Counted from the first letter of the stretch, positions 53,237 through 62,110 are shown. The stretch: DNA of 64,000 nucleotides from Pseudoselenomonas ruminantium (GCA_015058625.1 SVCA01000008.1:62001-126000), one strand, 5' to 3'. Program-made: numbers and translations. The notes: generated by a model from the sequence alone, not told the origin.

Positions 53237-54193
53237 GTGCAAAAAATCATCAAAAAAATTGTAGACAATCTGGCTCTGCTTGTGGTGGCCATTGGTATTC
53301 TGGGCGCATGGCGGCCGGAAACGCTGACCTGGGTTGGGCCTTATGTTTCGTGGATGCTGGGCGTTGTCATGTTCGGCATGGGCATGACGCTGAAAGTCGA
53401 GGACTTTAAACGCGTCCTTCAGCATCCCAAAGAAGTCGCTATCGGCGTAGGCGCTCAGTTCATCATTATGCCGCTTGTCGCACTGGCCTTAGTCAAGGTC
53501 TTTGCCCTGCCGCCGGAACTGGCCATCGGCGTCATCCTTGTGGGCACCTGTCCCGGCGGTACGGCCTCCAATGTCATCGCTTATCTGGCCAAAGGCGATG
53601 TGGCACTCTCCGTATCCATGACCATGACTACCACACTTTTGGCGCCCATCGTAACACCGGCGCTGACCTATTTCCTCGCCGGCGCCTGGATTGATATTTC
53701 CTTCACGGCCATGATGATTTCCATTGCCCAGATGGTACTGGCTCCGGTAATCCTCGGCCTGTTGGTACACCACTTTATGGCCGACACGACGAAAAAAATC
53801 ATGCCTGCCATGCCTTTGGTTTCGGTAATCTGCATTGTTCTGCTGGTCGGCTGTGTGGTGGCGCTCTCCGCCAGCAAGCTGGCAGCAGTCGGTCTTACCA
53901 TGGCGGCTATCGTCATCCTGCACAATGCCTTGGGGCTGGCCCTTGGCTTTACCGCCGCCAAACTTTTGCATATGGATGCCCGCAAGGCTCGTACCGTAGC
54001 TATCGAAGTTGGCATGCAAAACTCCGGCATGGCCGCCAGCCTTGCCGTCATGTACTTTAACCCCGCCGCAGCTCTGCCCGGTGCCATCTTCAGCGTCTGG
54101 CACAATGTTTCCGGCTCCCTTGTGGCCAACTTCTGCGTGCGCCGGGACAACCGCGAGGCACAGGAAGAACCTGCCCCCGCTTACAACAACTAA
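53237..54193 (+). CDS. panS: BASS-family transporter, PanS-like
   Basis: A 318-residue protein with about ten helices. LGVVMFGMGMTLKVEDF, GTCPGGTASNVIAYLAKGD and EVGMQNSGMAASLAV are signatures of the bile acid:sodium symporter family. Family members next to pantothenate genes (PanS in Salmonella) move the pantoate precursor ketopantoate/pantoate; panC and panD follow directly, which supports that role. The start is GTG with GAGGAGG upstream. Codon use matches its neighbours. Confidence 0.85.
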   Translation: MQKIIKKIVDNLALLVVAIGILGAWRPETLTWVGPYVSWMLGVVMFGMGMTLKVEDFKRVLQHPKEVAIGVGAQFIIMPLVALALVKVFALPPELAIGVILVGTCPGGTASNVIAYLAKGDVALSVSMTMTTTLLAPIVTPALTYFLAGAWIDISFTAMMISIAQMVLAPVILGLLVHHFMADTTKKIMPAMPLVSVICIVLLVGCVVALSASKLAAVGLTMAAIVILHNALGLALGFTAAKLLHMDARKARTVAIEVGMQNSGMAASLAVMYFNPAAALPGAIFSVWHNVSGSLVANFCVRRDNREAQEEPAPAYNN

Positions 54194-54205
54194 GGAGAAT
54201 CCGCT

Positions 54206-55054
54206 ATGAAAATTTTGACAACCATCCAAGACATAAAAAAATACGCCGCTGACTGCAAAGCTCAGGGCAAAACCATCGGCCTTGTTCCCACCATGGGTGC
54301 CCTGCATGAAGGCCATCTGACGCTTATGCGTGCGGCTCGTGAAAAATGCGATATCGTCATCGCTTCGGTCTTTGTCAATCCCACGCAGTTTGGGCCCAAC
54401 GAGGACTACGATGCCTACCCGCGTCAGTTTGCCGCTGACTGCGAGAAACTCGAAAGCGTAAATGTCGACGCCGTCTTCCATCCTGAACCCTCCGAAATGT
54501 ATCCGGAAGGCTACTGCACCTATGTCAACGTGGATGGCGATATCACCCACAAACTCTGCGGTGCCCAGCGCCCCGGCCATTTCCGCGGCGTAGCTACGGT
54601 TGTCACCAAACTTATCAACCTCGCCCGCGCGGACGAAGCCTTCTTCGGCCAGAAAGATGCCCAGCAGGTAACGGTTATCCGCCGCTTTGTCGAAGACCTC
54701 AACATCAACGTGCACATCAACATGGTGCCCATTGCCCGCGAAGAGTCCGGTCTTGCCCGCAGTTCCCGCAACACCTATCTGTCCGCTGAGGAAAAAGAAG
54801 CAGCCCTCGTCCTCTCCCGCAGCCTGAAAGAAGCAAAAACGGCCTTTGCCCAGGGCGAAACAAAAGTAGCGGCGCTGGAAAATATCGTCAAAGACGAAAT
54901 CAGCAAAGAGCCCATGGCTTCCATCGACTATGTAAAAGCCTACGCTTACCCGTCCCTCAAGCCGCTGACCGAAGTAAATGAGGACACCCTGCTGGCCATC
55001 GCCGTAAAAATCGGCAAGACCCGCCTGATTGATAACGTAATTCTCTCCGCTTAA
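54206..55054 (+). CDS. panC: Pantothenate synthetase PanC
   Basis: A 282-residue enzyme joining pantoate and beta-alanine with [21 protein letters not shown] carries the nucleotide-binding HxGH motif. [39 protein letters not shown] and [12 protein letters not shown], with the KMSKS-like element, are all conserved. Middle gene of the pan operon; panB is not in the window. Confidence 0.96.
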   Translation: MKILTTIQDIKKYAADCKAQGKTIGLVPTMGALHEGHLTLMRAAREKCDIVIASVFVNPTQFGPNEDYDAYPRQFAADCEKLESVNVDAVFHPEPSEMYPEGYCTYVNVDGDITHKLCGAQRPGHFRGVATVVTKLINLARADEAFFGQKDAQQVTVIRRFVEDLNINVHINMVPIAREESGLARSSRNTYLSAEEKEAALVLSRSLKEAKTAFAQGETKVAALENIVKDEISKEPMASIDYVKAYAYPSLKPLTEVNEDTLLAIAVKIGKTRLIDNVILSA

Positions 55055-55071
55055 CGAAAGGATACCCCAAA

Positions 55072-55455
55072 ATGCTCTTAAATATGCTCAAAGGAAAAAT
55101 TCACTGTGCCACCGTTACCGAGGCCAACCTTGCCTACATGGGCAGCATCACCATTGACGAAGACCTTATGGAAAAAGCCGGCATCCTGCCCAATGAACGC
55201 GTGCAGGTCGTAGACAACAACAACGGCGCCAGACTCGAAACCTATACCATCCCCGGCCCCAGAGGTTCCGGCGTCATCTGCCTGAACGGTGCCGCCGCCC
55301 GCCTCGCCCAGCCGGGCGATATCGTCATCATCATGGCCTACGCCCTGTTCACCGAAGAAGAAGGCCGGGCACATAAGCCGAAAGTGGTTATGGTGGATGA
55401 GAAGAACCACGTAAAAGAAATCCGCGAAGTCGAATATCACGGACAGACGAATTAA
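55072..55455 (+). CDS. panD: Aspartate 1-decarboxylase PanD
   Basis: A 127-residue pyruvoyl enzyme making beta-alanine from aspartate. The start [20 protein letters not shown] is typical. The self-cleavage site is Gly-Ser in [10 protein letters not shown], giving the pyruvoyl group, and [12 protein letters not shown] is also conserved. With PanC it completes beta-alanine use for coenzyme A. Confidence 0.96.
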   Translation: MLLNMLKGKIHCATVTEANLAYMGSITIDEDLMEKAGILPNERVQVVDNNNGARLETYTIPGPRGSGVICLNGAAARLAQPGDIVIIMAYALFTEEEGRAHKPKVVMVDEKNHVKEIREVEYHGQTN

Positions 55456-55497
55456 CAAATTATTGATTTTTCCACTGTACACTGCTATAATAACAGT

Positions 55498-55556
55498 AAC
55501 AGAGGACATAGAATTAGAAAATCCCCCTGCGATGGCGGTCGCAGGGGGATTTTTGC
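55498..55556 (+). ncRNA. Predicted antitoxin RNA of locus C
   Basis: The promoter at 55463-55491 is TTGATT, 17 nt, TATAAT. The ~58-nt RNA carries AGAGGACATAGAATT (55501-55515), identical to 55652-55666 across the toxin C start codon. It ends at the terminator 55518-55554. Confidence 0.82.
55518..55556. terminator. Shared bidirectional terminator, locus C
   Basis: AAAATCCCCCTGCGA and TCGCAGGGGGATTTT are perfectly complementary around loop TGGCGG. Confidence 0.92.
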
Positions 55557-55570
55557 ACTTCAAGCCGCGC

Positions 55571-55660
55571 TTAATGGTTCAACCAATACTTGAATAATTC
55601 AAGCAGTATTCCCACTGCCAGCGGGCAGAGCACACATAGAATGAACTCCTTAGAGGACAT
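55571..55660 (-). CDS. Fst/Ldr-like type I toxin peptide C
   Basis: A 29-residue peptide from ATG: MSSKEFILCVLCPLAVGI followed by LLELFKYWLNH. The last 14 residues equal those of peptide A. GGAGGTG lies 9 nt before the ATG and is partly paired in the hairpin 55672-55687 at the mRNA 5' end. It converges with the antisense RNA on the shared terminator. Separated from panD only by the antisense promoter. Confidence 0.83.
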   Translation of the reverse strand: MSSKEFILCVLCPLAVGILLELFKYWLNH

Positions 55661-55671
55661 AGAATTTCACC

Positions 55672-55700
55672 TCCTCTCACGAGAAGATATTTACATTATA
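55672..55700 (-). promoter_or_regulatory. Toxin C promoter and ribosome-site hairpin
   Basis: On the minus strand a perfect TATAAT (55695-55700) with a poor -35, then TCTTCTC/GAGAGGA forming a hairpin that covers the first part of the AGGAGG site. Confidence 0.68.
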
Positions 55701-55767
55701 AACCATTCCTGACATCAAAAAAAGTCAGCTATTCACGTTTATTTTTTTGCCCGAGCACGGCAGGAAT

Positions 55768-55796
55768 TTGCCCTTCCTTTCCGAATATACTATACT
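55768..55796 (+). promoter_or_regulatory. Promoter of the LacI-family regulator
   Basis: TTGCCC, 17 nt, TATACT; start near 55803, about 30 nt before the ATG. Confidence 0.65.
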
Positions 55797-55831
55797 GTAG
55801 GATAACAGAAATGACAAAGGAAGGTAAGGCA

Positions 55832-56851
55832 ATGGTTACGATAAAGCAAATCGCTGAACTGTGCGGCGTCTCAAGAGGCACAGTAGACCGCGTGCTCAAC
55901 AAACGCGGCAACGTGAAGCCGGAAAAAGAAAAACTCATTGTGGAAATGGCCAAGAAGCTCAACTACCGCCCCAATCCCGCGGGCAAAGCTCTGGCCGCCC
56001 GCAAAAAACACCCCGTGGTCGGCGTGCTGATTGCCTCCGAAGGCGTTCACTTCTTTGACGATATGCTCACCACCATGCACCATGCCGCTGAACGCTTTTC
56101 CTCTTACGGCATGGAGGTCATCTGGCGCAGCATGAAGGGCTTTGATGCCGCCGAACAGTGCCGCATTATCGATGAACTCAAGGACAAAATCAGCGGCCTT
56201 ATCATTAACCCGGTCAATGACCAGCAGGTAATTGATAAGATAAACGAATGTGTAGACAACGGCATGTTTGTGGTAACCATCAACAATGATGTGGAATCCA
56301 GCCGTCGCCATTGCTATGTGGGCAGTGACTATTTGCAGGGCGGCCGCACCGCGGGGGCTCTGCTCAAAATGATTTGCCCCACCACGCTGAAGGCCGGTGT
56401 GCTCTTAGGCTCGCTCAACATGCTGGGCCACAATCAGCGTCTGGAGGGTTTTCAGGAAGTCATGCACAACCATCCCGATTTCACCCTGCTGGGTGTAGCA
56501 GAAACCGCCGATGATGACCTGCAGGCCTATGAAGCCGCCCGCAGTCTGATTGCCGACAATCCGGAAATCAACGCCATCTTCGTGGTATCCTCCGGCGGCT
56601 ACGGCGCGGCCCGTGCCATTCAGGCGGTGGGCCGCGAAGACATCACCATCGTGGCCTTCGATACCATTCCCAGCACCATCGACATGATGAAAAAGGGACT
56701 CATCAAGGCCGCCCTCTACCAGCACCCGCATCAGCAGGGGCGCCGGGCCATGCAGCTGATGTTCGACTATCTGGTAAACGGCAGCCTGCCAGAAAAAAAT
56801 GCCTACATCATGCGCAACGAAATCCGCATTTTGGAAAATGTGGCCGACTAA
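55832..56851 (+). CDS. LacI-family transcriptional regulator
   Basis: A 339-residue repressor. The N-terminal HTH (TIKQIAELCGVSRGTVDRVL) with hinge NPAGKALAARK is followed by a periplasmic-binding-protein-like ligand domain (VVGVLIASEGVHFFDDML to the end), close to the sugar-binding type with ISGLIINPVND and IFVVSSGGYGAARAI. The ligand is probably a sugar. ATG 55832 has AAGGAAGG upstream. Confidence 0.9.
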   Translation: MVTIKQIAELCGVSRGTVDRVLNKRGNVKPEKEKLIVEMAKKLNYRPNPAGKALAARKKHPVVGVLIASEGVHFFDDMLTTMHHAAERFSSYGMEVIWRSMKGFDAAEQCRIIDELKDKISGLIINPVNDQQVIDKINECVDNGMFVVTINNDVESSRRHCYVGSDYLQGGRTAGALLKMICPTTLKAGVLLGSLNMLGHNQRLEGFQEVMHNHPDFTLLGVAETADDDLQAYEAARSLIADNPEINAIFVVSSGGYGAARAIQAVGREDITIVAFDTIPSTIDMMKKGLIKAALYQHPHQQGRRAMQLMFDYLVNGSLPEKNAYIMRNEIRILENVAD

Positions 56852-56859
56852 AAAGCCTA

Positions 56860-56904
56860 TTGTCAAATCCTCCTCATTCATAGTATGCTTACCTGAGGAG
56901 GATT
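56860..56904 (+). promoter_or_regulatory. Promoter with inverted repeat before the TSUP gene
   Basis: TTGTCA, 18 nt, TATGCT. An 11-bp perfect inverted repeat (AATCCTCCTCA, then TGAGGAGGATT) has its left arm in the promoter spacer and its right arm at the ribosome site, so it acts at DNA level if transcription starts near 56896. Confidence 0.5.
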
Positions 56905-56910
56905 GATTTT

Positions 56911-57675
56911 ATGGAATTATTAGACCTTGGTACAACAGGTTTTCTGATATTTTTCGGCTTTATGGCTGCTTTTATTGATTCGGTAGTTGGCGGCGGCGGG
57001 CTGATTTCTGTGCCCGCCCTGCTTTGGACAGGACTGCCGCCGGTGATGGCCCTGGGCACCAACAAATGCGCCGCGGTCATGGGCTCTATGACCAGTTTCA
57101 TCACCTTCGTGCGCTCGGGGAAAGTAGATGTCTGGCTTATGAAGCGCCTCTTTCCCCTGTCCTTTATCGGCTCGGCTTTAGGCGTGTTCGCCGTCCAGCT
57201 GCTGCCTTCGGCCATCCTGCGCCCGCTGATTGTCGTAATGCTTATCGCCGTGCTCCTCTACAGCATTTTCAAAAAGGACTGGGGCAAGGAGAATAAATAC
57301 ACCGGCCTGTCCACGAAAATGCTGCTGATGGCCGGCTTCGTCGCCTTTTCTCTGGGCTTCTACGATGGCTTCTTCGGCCCCGGCGCCGGTTCCTTTATGC
57401 TCTTTGGCCTGCTGATGGTGGGCTTTGATTTCTTAGGCGCCGCCGCCAACGCCCGCACGCTTAACTTTGCCAGCAACCTCTCCGCTGTGTTTTTCTTCGG
57501 CTATCTGGGCTTTATCGACTTTTCCCACGCCATTCCCATGGGCCTTGCCATGATTGCCGGAGCCTACTGCGGAGCCAGCATGGCCCTCAAGAAGGGCGTC
57601 GGCTATGTAAGGCCGCTGTTCATCATTATGACCACGGTGCTGATTGGCAAACTCGTCTACGACTTGTTTTTCTGA
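56911..57675 (+). CDS. TSUP (TauE/SafE) family membrane transporter
   Basis: A 254-residue protein with about eight helices. IDSVVGGGGLISVPALLWTG and FYDGFFGPGAGSFMLFGLLM are the two repeat signatures of the family, and LGTNKCAAVMGSM follows the first. Members export or import sulfur-containing or organic anions. The substrate is unknown. AGGAGG precedes the ATG by 9 nt. Confidence 0.9.
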   Translation: MELLDLGTTGFLIFFGFMAAFIDSVVGGGGLISVPALLWTGLPPVMALGTNKCAAVMGSMTSFITFVRSGKVDVWLMKRLFPLSFIGSALGVFAVQLLPSAILRPLIVVMLIAVLLYSIFKKDWGKENKYTGLSTKMLLMAGFVAFSLGFYDGFFGPGAGSFMLFGLLMVGFDFLGAAANARTLNFASNLSAVFFFGYLGFIDFSHAIPMGLAMIAGAYCGASMALKKGVGYVRPLFIIMTTVLIGKLVYDLFF

Positions 57676-57690
57676 TGAAATAACTGCATA

Positions 57691-57742
57691 AATAACGAAA
57701 AGGCACCCTTGAGCCATTGGCCCAGGGTGCCTTTTCGTTATT
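57691..57742. terminator. Bidirectional terminator
   Basis: A perfect 19-bp stem, AATAACGAAAAGGCACCCT with its complement (57724-57742), between convergent TSUP and EamA genes. Confidence 0.93.
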
Positions 57743-58155
57743 CACTTAATCATCATCCATGTGCCCGCCGTAATCAATACTGCTCCAACAGCAGATTTCA
57801 TGGTGAATTCTTCATGCAGGAACAGGATGGCCAGAATCAGCGTCAGCACGACGCTCAATTTATCCACGGCCACCACGGCAGATGTTTCACCCAGCTGCAG
57901 GGCTTTGAAATAGCAGAGCCAGGAAGCCCCTGTGGCAAAGCCCGACAGCACCAGAAAAATCCAGCACTTGCGGCTGATATCTGCAATGCCGCTTTGGGCA
58001 TTGGTCAGAAACACCATGCCCCAGGCCAGTGCCAATACCACCACGGTACGAATGGCCGTAGCCAGATGGGAATTCACACCTTCAATGCCGACCTTGGCGA
58101 GTATTGCCGTCAACGCAGCAAACACAGCCGATAACAACGCCAACAATAACCACAT
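57742..58155 (-). CDS. EamA/DMT half-size transporter
   Basis: A 137-residue protein with four to five helices (WLLLALLSAVFAALTAILAK at the start) and the EamA ending FLHEEFTMKSAVGAVLITAG. It is half the size of normal ten-helix DMT carriers, so it should work as a dimer, like SMR proteins. ATG 58155 has GAGGAGG upstream. Substrate unknown. Confidence 0.85.
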   Translation of the reverse strand: MWLLLALLSAVFAALTAILAKVGIEGVNSHLATAIRTVVVLALAWGMVFLTNAQSGIADISRKCWIFLVLSGFATGASWLCYFKALQLGETSAVVAVDKLSVVLTLILAILFLHEEFTMKSAVGAVLITAGTWMMIK

Positions 58156-58350
58156 AGCTGTTCCTCCTCTGCAAAATGTCATTTTATCTACCATTTATTT
58201 TAGCATAGCCAAAATTCCTTAGATAGAGACATGGTTCCCTTGACAAGCCGCAAAAAAATTTCTAACACTTTCGCCCTCTCAGGGATATAAAGAACAGAAA
58301 AATTGTCAGCTGTCGATTTAGATAGACATCACAGGGAAGGAATGAGTATC

Positions 58351-58386
58351 ATGGCCATCGAAAATGCAGTTATTCCTGCGGCTTAA
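58351..58386 (+). other. Eleven-codon ORF with good ribosome site
   Basis: MAIENAVIPAA preceded by AGGGAAGGA. A possible promoter is TTGACA (58240-58245), 17 nt, TAACAC. It ends inside the 3' end of the convergent fbp gene. It may be a truncated gene start or a chance ORF. Confidence 0.3.
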
Positions 58387-60283
58387 TCAACCCATTTTGA
58401 TAAGCCAGCAGTAAATTATAGAGGTCGGTAATTTCATCCTGAATCAGCCTGCCCTCATCCGTATCCCCCAAGGTGGTTCGGCAGGCCTGCAGTTCCACGG
58501 TTTCCGATACAGATTCGATATCCTGATTCTCGCGCAAAGCCTCCCGAACATCGGCAATCTTCTGATGCTGCAGCAGCCGCAGGCCGCGGGAGTTGGAAAT
58601 CAGGGTATAACCGGAAATCCCGGTCTTGCTATGATAGGCCTTACAGAAACCTCCGTCAATGATAATGGCTTTGCCGCCTGCTTTGACAGGGGTTTCACCT
58701 TTTTTGACCTTGACGGGCACATGACCGTTGATGATATGCCCCTTGGCGGGGTCAAGTCCGAATTCCTTTAAGACCATGGCGCAGGTCTTTTCATCATTGA
58801 TGTACTTAAAATAGGGGTCAGAGGGTTCCTTCCAGGTACTCTCATCGGCGATAAAGGCCCGCTCGAAGGTCTTGAACTCCCGTCCGGACACCGGCGAGAG
58901 CCGCCCGCACCAGAGGAAGTACATGAAGTCCACGGCTTCCTGCGTATGATGCAGATAGGCCTCCCGGGCAATGCGGTCGCAATAGTCAAACCAGGCCCGC
59001 CCCTTTAGTTCCTGTCCGCCATAAGACACGGAACGCATGGTGCCATCATCATTGAGCAGCACACAGCCATGGAAGAGCAAATTGCCATTATAGCGGGTGT
59101 AAAGACTGCCCTTCTGATAAAGATACTCCACATGTCGCTGCAGCACGGCGCTTTCCTCGAAGTAGGATTTCAGGTCAGCGATAATGGCCGCTTCCTTCTC
59201 CGTCAGCTCATACGGGTCAGCGGCATTCTCATCAATGGTGGGGAAGTAGGCGCTTTCCAATTCGTAGCGCTTGCCGTCCCCAAGCACCGCATAAGAGGAA
59301 CGAAAGTCAATCTTATCGAGCAGTAAACGGCTATCCATTTGATATTCCGGATGACGGCGGATAAGCTGGCCTTCCAGCTTGAACATCATCATGGTAATGG
59401 CCTTTTCGGCGGCCTTGATGGGATTGGCATCGGGATAGCTGCGGGAGGCAAAGGTCGTCAAGGGCCGCAGGCTGATGCCGTAGCCCCGCTCCAACACATC
59501 CGTATTATTGTAGCGCAGGGAGTTGCGCACCACTGCCGCAATGCAGGGTTCATTCCCCAGCGCCGCCCCCATCCAGAGCACATCATGGTTGCCCCACTGA
59601 ATATCCACCGACGGATGTTTCATCAAAAGATTCAAAATGGCATCGGGACGGTTCCCCCGGTCGAAGAAATCCCCGACAATATGCAGCCGGTCCACGGCCA
59701 GCCGCTTAATCAGCACGGTAAAGGCCACGATAAAGTCCGCACCGCTGTCAATCTGCACGATGGTATTTAAGAGACGCTTATGGTAGACAAACTGGGCATT
59801 ATCCGCCTCTGGCCGGGTGTTCATCAGTTCCACAATCACAGACTCATACCGCTTGGGAATAAAGCCGTAGACCTTGGACGCCGGATACTTATAGCTCATG
59901 AGCTTGGATAGTTCCAACAGCTGGGAAAGATTCTTCCGATACCACTCCGGCGTGTTCTTATGGTCATTCTTTAGCTGCTCGATTTTTTCCTTGGGATAAT
60001 AGATGAGGGTGCAGAACTCCGCCTTCTCCTCCTCACTGAGCCGCTCACCGAATACATAGTCCACCTTCTCCCGGATAACCCCGGAACAGTTGTTGAGGAT
60101 ATGGAAAAAAGAGGCATACTCCCCATGCAAGTCACTCATAAAATGCTCGATGCCTTTGGGAAGCGACAACCTCGACTGCAGGTAAATCAATTGTTCATAC
60201 ACCGCTTCTTTGGTGGGATATTTTTCCGCCAGCAGCCGCATGATTTTATTGGGCCTGCCCTTAACCACTGCACCACGTACCAT
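58370..60283 (-). CDS. fbp: Fructose-1,6-bisphosphatase class III
   Basis: A 637-residue metallophosphatase of the Firmicute type, needed for gluconeogenesis. SDLHGEYASFFHILNNCSG and HIVGDFFDRGNRPD (GDxxDRG) with WGNHDVLWMGAA (GNHD) are the calcineurin-like metal sites; KGHIINGHVPVKVKKGE and IIIDGGFCKAYH lie near the end. The open frame starts GTG-ATG-AAT-ATG; ATG 60283 is best spaced from GGGGTG. Confidence 0.93.
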   Translation of the reverse strand: MVRGAVVKGRPNKIMRLLAEKYPTKEAVYEQLIYLQSRLSLPKGIEHFMSDLHGEYASFFHILNNCSGVIREKVDYVFGERLSEEEKAEFCTLIYYPKEKIEQLKNDHKNTPEWYRKNLSQLLELSKLMSYKYPASKVYGFIPKRYESVIVELMNTRPEADNAQFVYHKRLLNTIVQIDSGADFIVAFTVLIKRLAVDRLHIVGDFFDRGNRPDAILNLLMKHPSVDIQWGNHDVLWMGAALGNEPCIAAVVRNSLRYNNTDVLERGYGISLRPLTTFASRSYPDANPIKAAEKAITMMMFKLEGQLIRRHPEYQMDSRLLLDKIDFRSSYAVLGDGKRYELESAYFPTIDENAADPYELTEKEAAIIADLKSYFEESAVLQRHVEYLYQKGSLYTRYNGNLLFHGCVLLNDDGTMRSVSYGGQELKGRAWFDYCDRIAREAYLHHTQEAVDFMYFLWCGRLSPVSGREFKTFERAFIADESTWKEPSDPYFKYINDEKTCAMVLKEFGLDPAKGHIINGHVPVKVKKGETPVKAGGKAIIIDGGFCKAYHSKTGISGYTLISNSRGLRLLQHQKIADVREALRENQDIESVSETVELQACRTTLGDTDEGRLIQDEITDLYNLLLAYQNGLIKPQE

Positions 60284-60321
60284 ATTCATCACCCCGCGCT
60301 ATTATTTTTATTGATTTACTA

Positions 60322-60762
60322 TCATTTTATCATAAATTGTGCGTGAATGATATAGGTGACAATAACCGCAGCCATGGAAAAAAGATACTCCGTTACCGAA
60401 CCCACCGTGAAGAGTTTGATGCCCACCTTCTGCCAGGGAAAAAGAAAGGGCACCTTGCCGCAGAGCGCATCTTCGGCAATATGCAGAAGTGCTCCGACAG
60501 CGATAAATGTCACGCCCTTCTCGACATCTGCTCCCTGGGGCAAAAAGCCCAGCTGCATGATGGCTAAGATGGCAATATAGATGACCGGCCAGTGGGACCA
60601 GCCCCTGTGCCGGGCGCGCCAGCTCCAATAATTGGCCCCCGGACGCCCCTCCACCTTGTCAGGGAAAATGGCACCTGCCATGGAGAACGCCGTGGACAAT
60701 AAATCCCCCGTGGCTCCGTATACGATTACCCCGGTTACGATTTCGTGATTAACCCATTTCAT
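60322..60762 (-). CDS. YdjM-like membrane-bound metal-dependent hydrolase
   Basis: A 146-residue membrane protein with four helices. The conserved MKWVNHEIVTG, FPDKVE, HRGWSHWP and LLHIAEDALCGKVP are the metal-ligand motifs of the YdjM/LexA-binding hydrolase family. Its substrate is unknown. The 120-nt region upstream is shared with the next gene. Confidence 0.85.
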   Translation of the reverse strand: MKWVNHEIVTGVIVYGATGDLLSTAFSMAGAIFPDKVEGRPGANYWSWRARHRGWSHWPVIYIAILAIMQLGFLPQGADVEKGVTFIAVGALLHIAEDALCGKVPFLFPWQKVGIKLFTVGSVTEYLFSMAAVIVTYIIHAQFMIK

Positions 60763-60821
60763 TGCTTCGTCTTTTACTCCTTAAATTGCTTAATTACCTT
60801 CTTATCTTAACATATCGGCTA

Positions 60822-60850
60822 TTGTTCGTGCTATTTTCTTATAGTATAAT
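60822..60850 (+). promoter_or_regulatory. Promoter of the membrane-anchored unknown gene
   Basis: TTGTTC, 17 nt, TATAAT; start near 60857, 25 nt before ATG 60882. Confidence 0.7.
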
Positions 60851-60881
60851 GAGGTTACTTAAAGAAACGGAGATTATGTGA

Positions 60882-61979
60882 ATGGACGATTATACTTGGC
60901 AACAGCGGCTGCGGGCGCGACGCGCTCAGGAACGGCGGCAGCTGTCTTTGGTCTTTCTGCTGCTGGCAGCTATAGCCGGCGCAATGGTCTGGTATTTCTT
61001 TTTCTACATCCGCACCCCTGAATATGCCTTGGAACAGATTCAGACGGCCATCACGGAACAGGACGAGGAGAAATTCCAACGCTATGTGAATGCGGAGCTG
61101 CTTTCCTCCCGGGCCTATGACGATTTGACCGTAGATTTATTCGCCTACGACTCGGAACTGACACCCAAATCGCGCTCCATGTTTGAAAAATTCTACATCA
61201 TCATTAAGCCCCAGCTGGCCACGGGACTCGAAAATGCTGCCCTCACCCGCGTGAGCAGCGGCAGCTGGAGTCTGCCGGATGGCACGGATATTCTGAAGGG
61301 CCGCCAGCTCGGTATCGACTTTGAGCGCTTTATCGAACGCAGCCAGATACGCAATACCACTTTGGTCAAGATTGGCAAGGTGGAGCATATGGGCCGCAGT
61401 GCCACCGCCGAAGTCGAAATCATGGAGGATTACACCCAGACACCTTTTACCCTGATAATGGCTATGGAACAAGCGGAAGACGGCCACTGGCAGGTGTCCT
61501 ACATCAAAAACTACAAGGCCTATCTGGACAAGATTTCGCCTTTGCAAAACAAGGACATCGCCGACTACATCGCCGCCACCAAAAGCATTGTTCGCGAAAG
61601 CAACGAGCATTTTGAAGTCTTCCAGAACCACTTCAAGCGCCTGAACAGCAGTAAGAACGGCCACCTCACCAAACAGCAGAAAAACAATATCGCCGCACTC
61701 ATTGAGGACGATATCATCCCCGGCCTGCAGGAACGGCAGGCACAGCTGGATGCCGTGGAAGTCCCCGCCGGTGCCCAGTATCTGGCCCGCCAACGCCAGC
61801 AGGCTACAGAAACCAGCATCAAGGCCTGGCAGCACTATATCAAGGGCCTGCGGGAGGACAGTCCGGCTGAATTTGCCACAGCCGAAACCCTGCACAAGCA
61901 GGAACTGGCCATAGATTTGCGCGTTCAGGACATCATCCGTCATACAGCTATCAGCAAGAACATCCCCAATCTGCCTTGA
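60882..61979 (+). CDS. Membrane-anchored protein of unknown function
   Basis: A 365-residue protein with a short cytoplasmic Arg-rich start (QQRLRARRAQERRQL), one helix at ~22-43 and a large outer part. Residues 47-215 (YALEQIQTAITEQDEEKFQR, and YVNAELLSSRAYDDL after it) recall DUF2939-like proteins by eye; the rest is helical and Gln/Lys rich. No catalytic motif is seen. It stands alone with its own promoter; no terminator is evident after it. Confidence 0.7.
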   Translation: MDDYTWQQRLRARRAQERRQLSLVFLLLAAIAGAMVWYFFFYIRTPEYALEQIQTAITEQDEEKFQRYVNAELLSSRAYDDLTVDLFAYDSELTPKSRSMFEKFYIIIKPQLATGLENAALTRVSSGSWSLPDGTDILKGRQLGIDFERFIERSQIRNTTLVKIGKVEHMGRSATAEVEIMEDYTQTPFTLIMAMEQAEDGHWQVSYIKNYKAYLDKISPLQNKDIADYIAATKSIVRESNEHFEVFQNHFKRLNSSKNGHLTKQQKNNIAALIEDDIIPGLQERQAQLDAVEVPAGAQYLARQRQQATETSIKAWQHYIKGLREDSPAEFATAETLHKQELAIDLRVQDIIRHTAISKNIPNLP

Positions 61980-61988
61980 CGAATTTGC

Positions 61989-62110
61989 CTTGACTTGCTA
62001 AGATTTCGTAGTAAACTTACCGGACACCTGCGGTGTCCACACGCCCTTACACGAATTCTAAGCAATTCTGCGTCCTTTTAGGACTTGACTTGCTAAGATT
62101 TCGTAGTAAA
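61989..62110. repeat. 27-bp direct repeats flanking a palindrome
   Basis: A 27-nt sequence starting CTTGACTTGCTAAGATTTCG is identical at 61989-62015 and 62084-62110. Between them lie GGACACCTGCGGTGTCC (a 7-bp stem) and ACGAATTCTAAGCAA, an imperfect inverted copy of the repeat. The palindrome resembles part of the element at 36.85 kb. No ORF. Confidence 0.75.
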
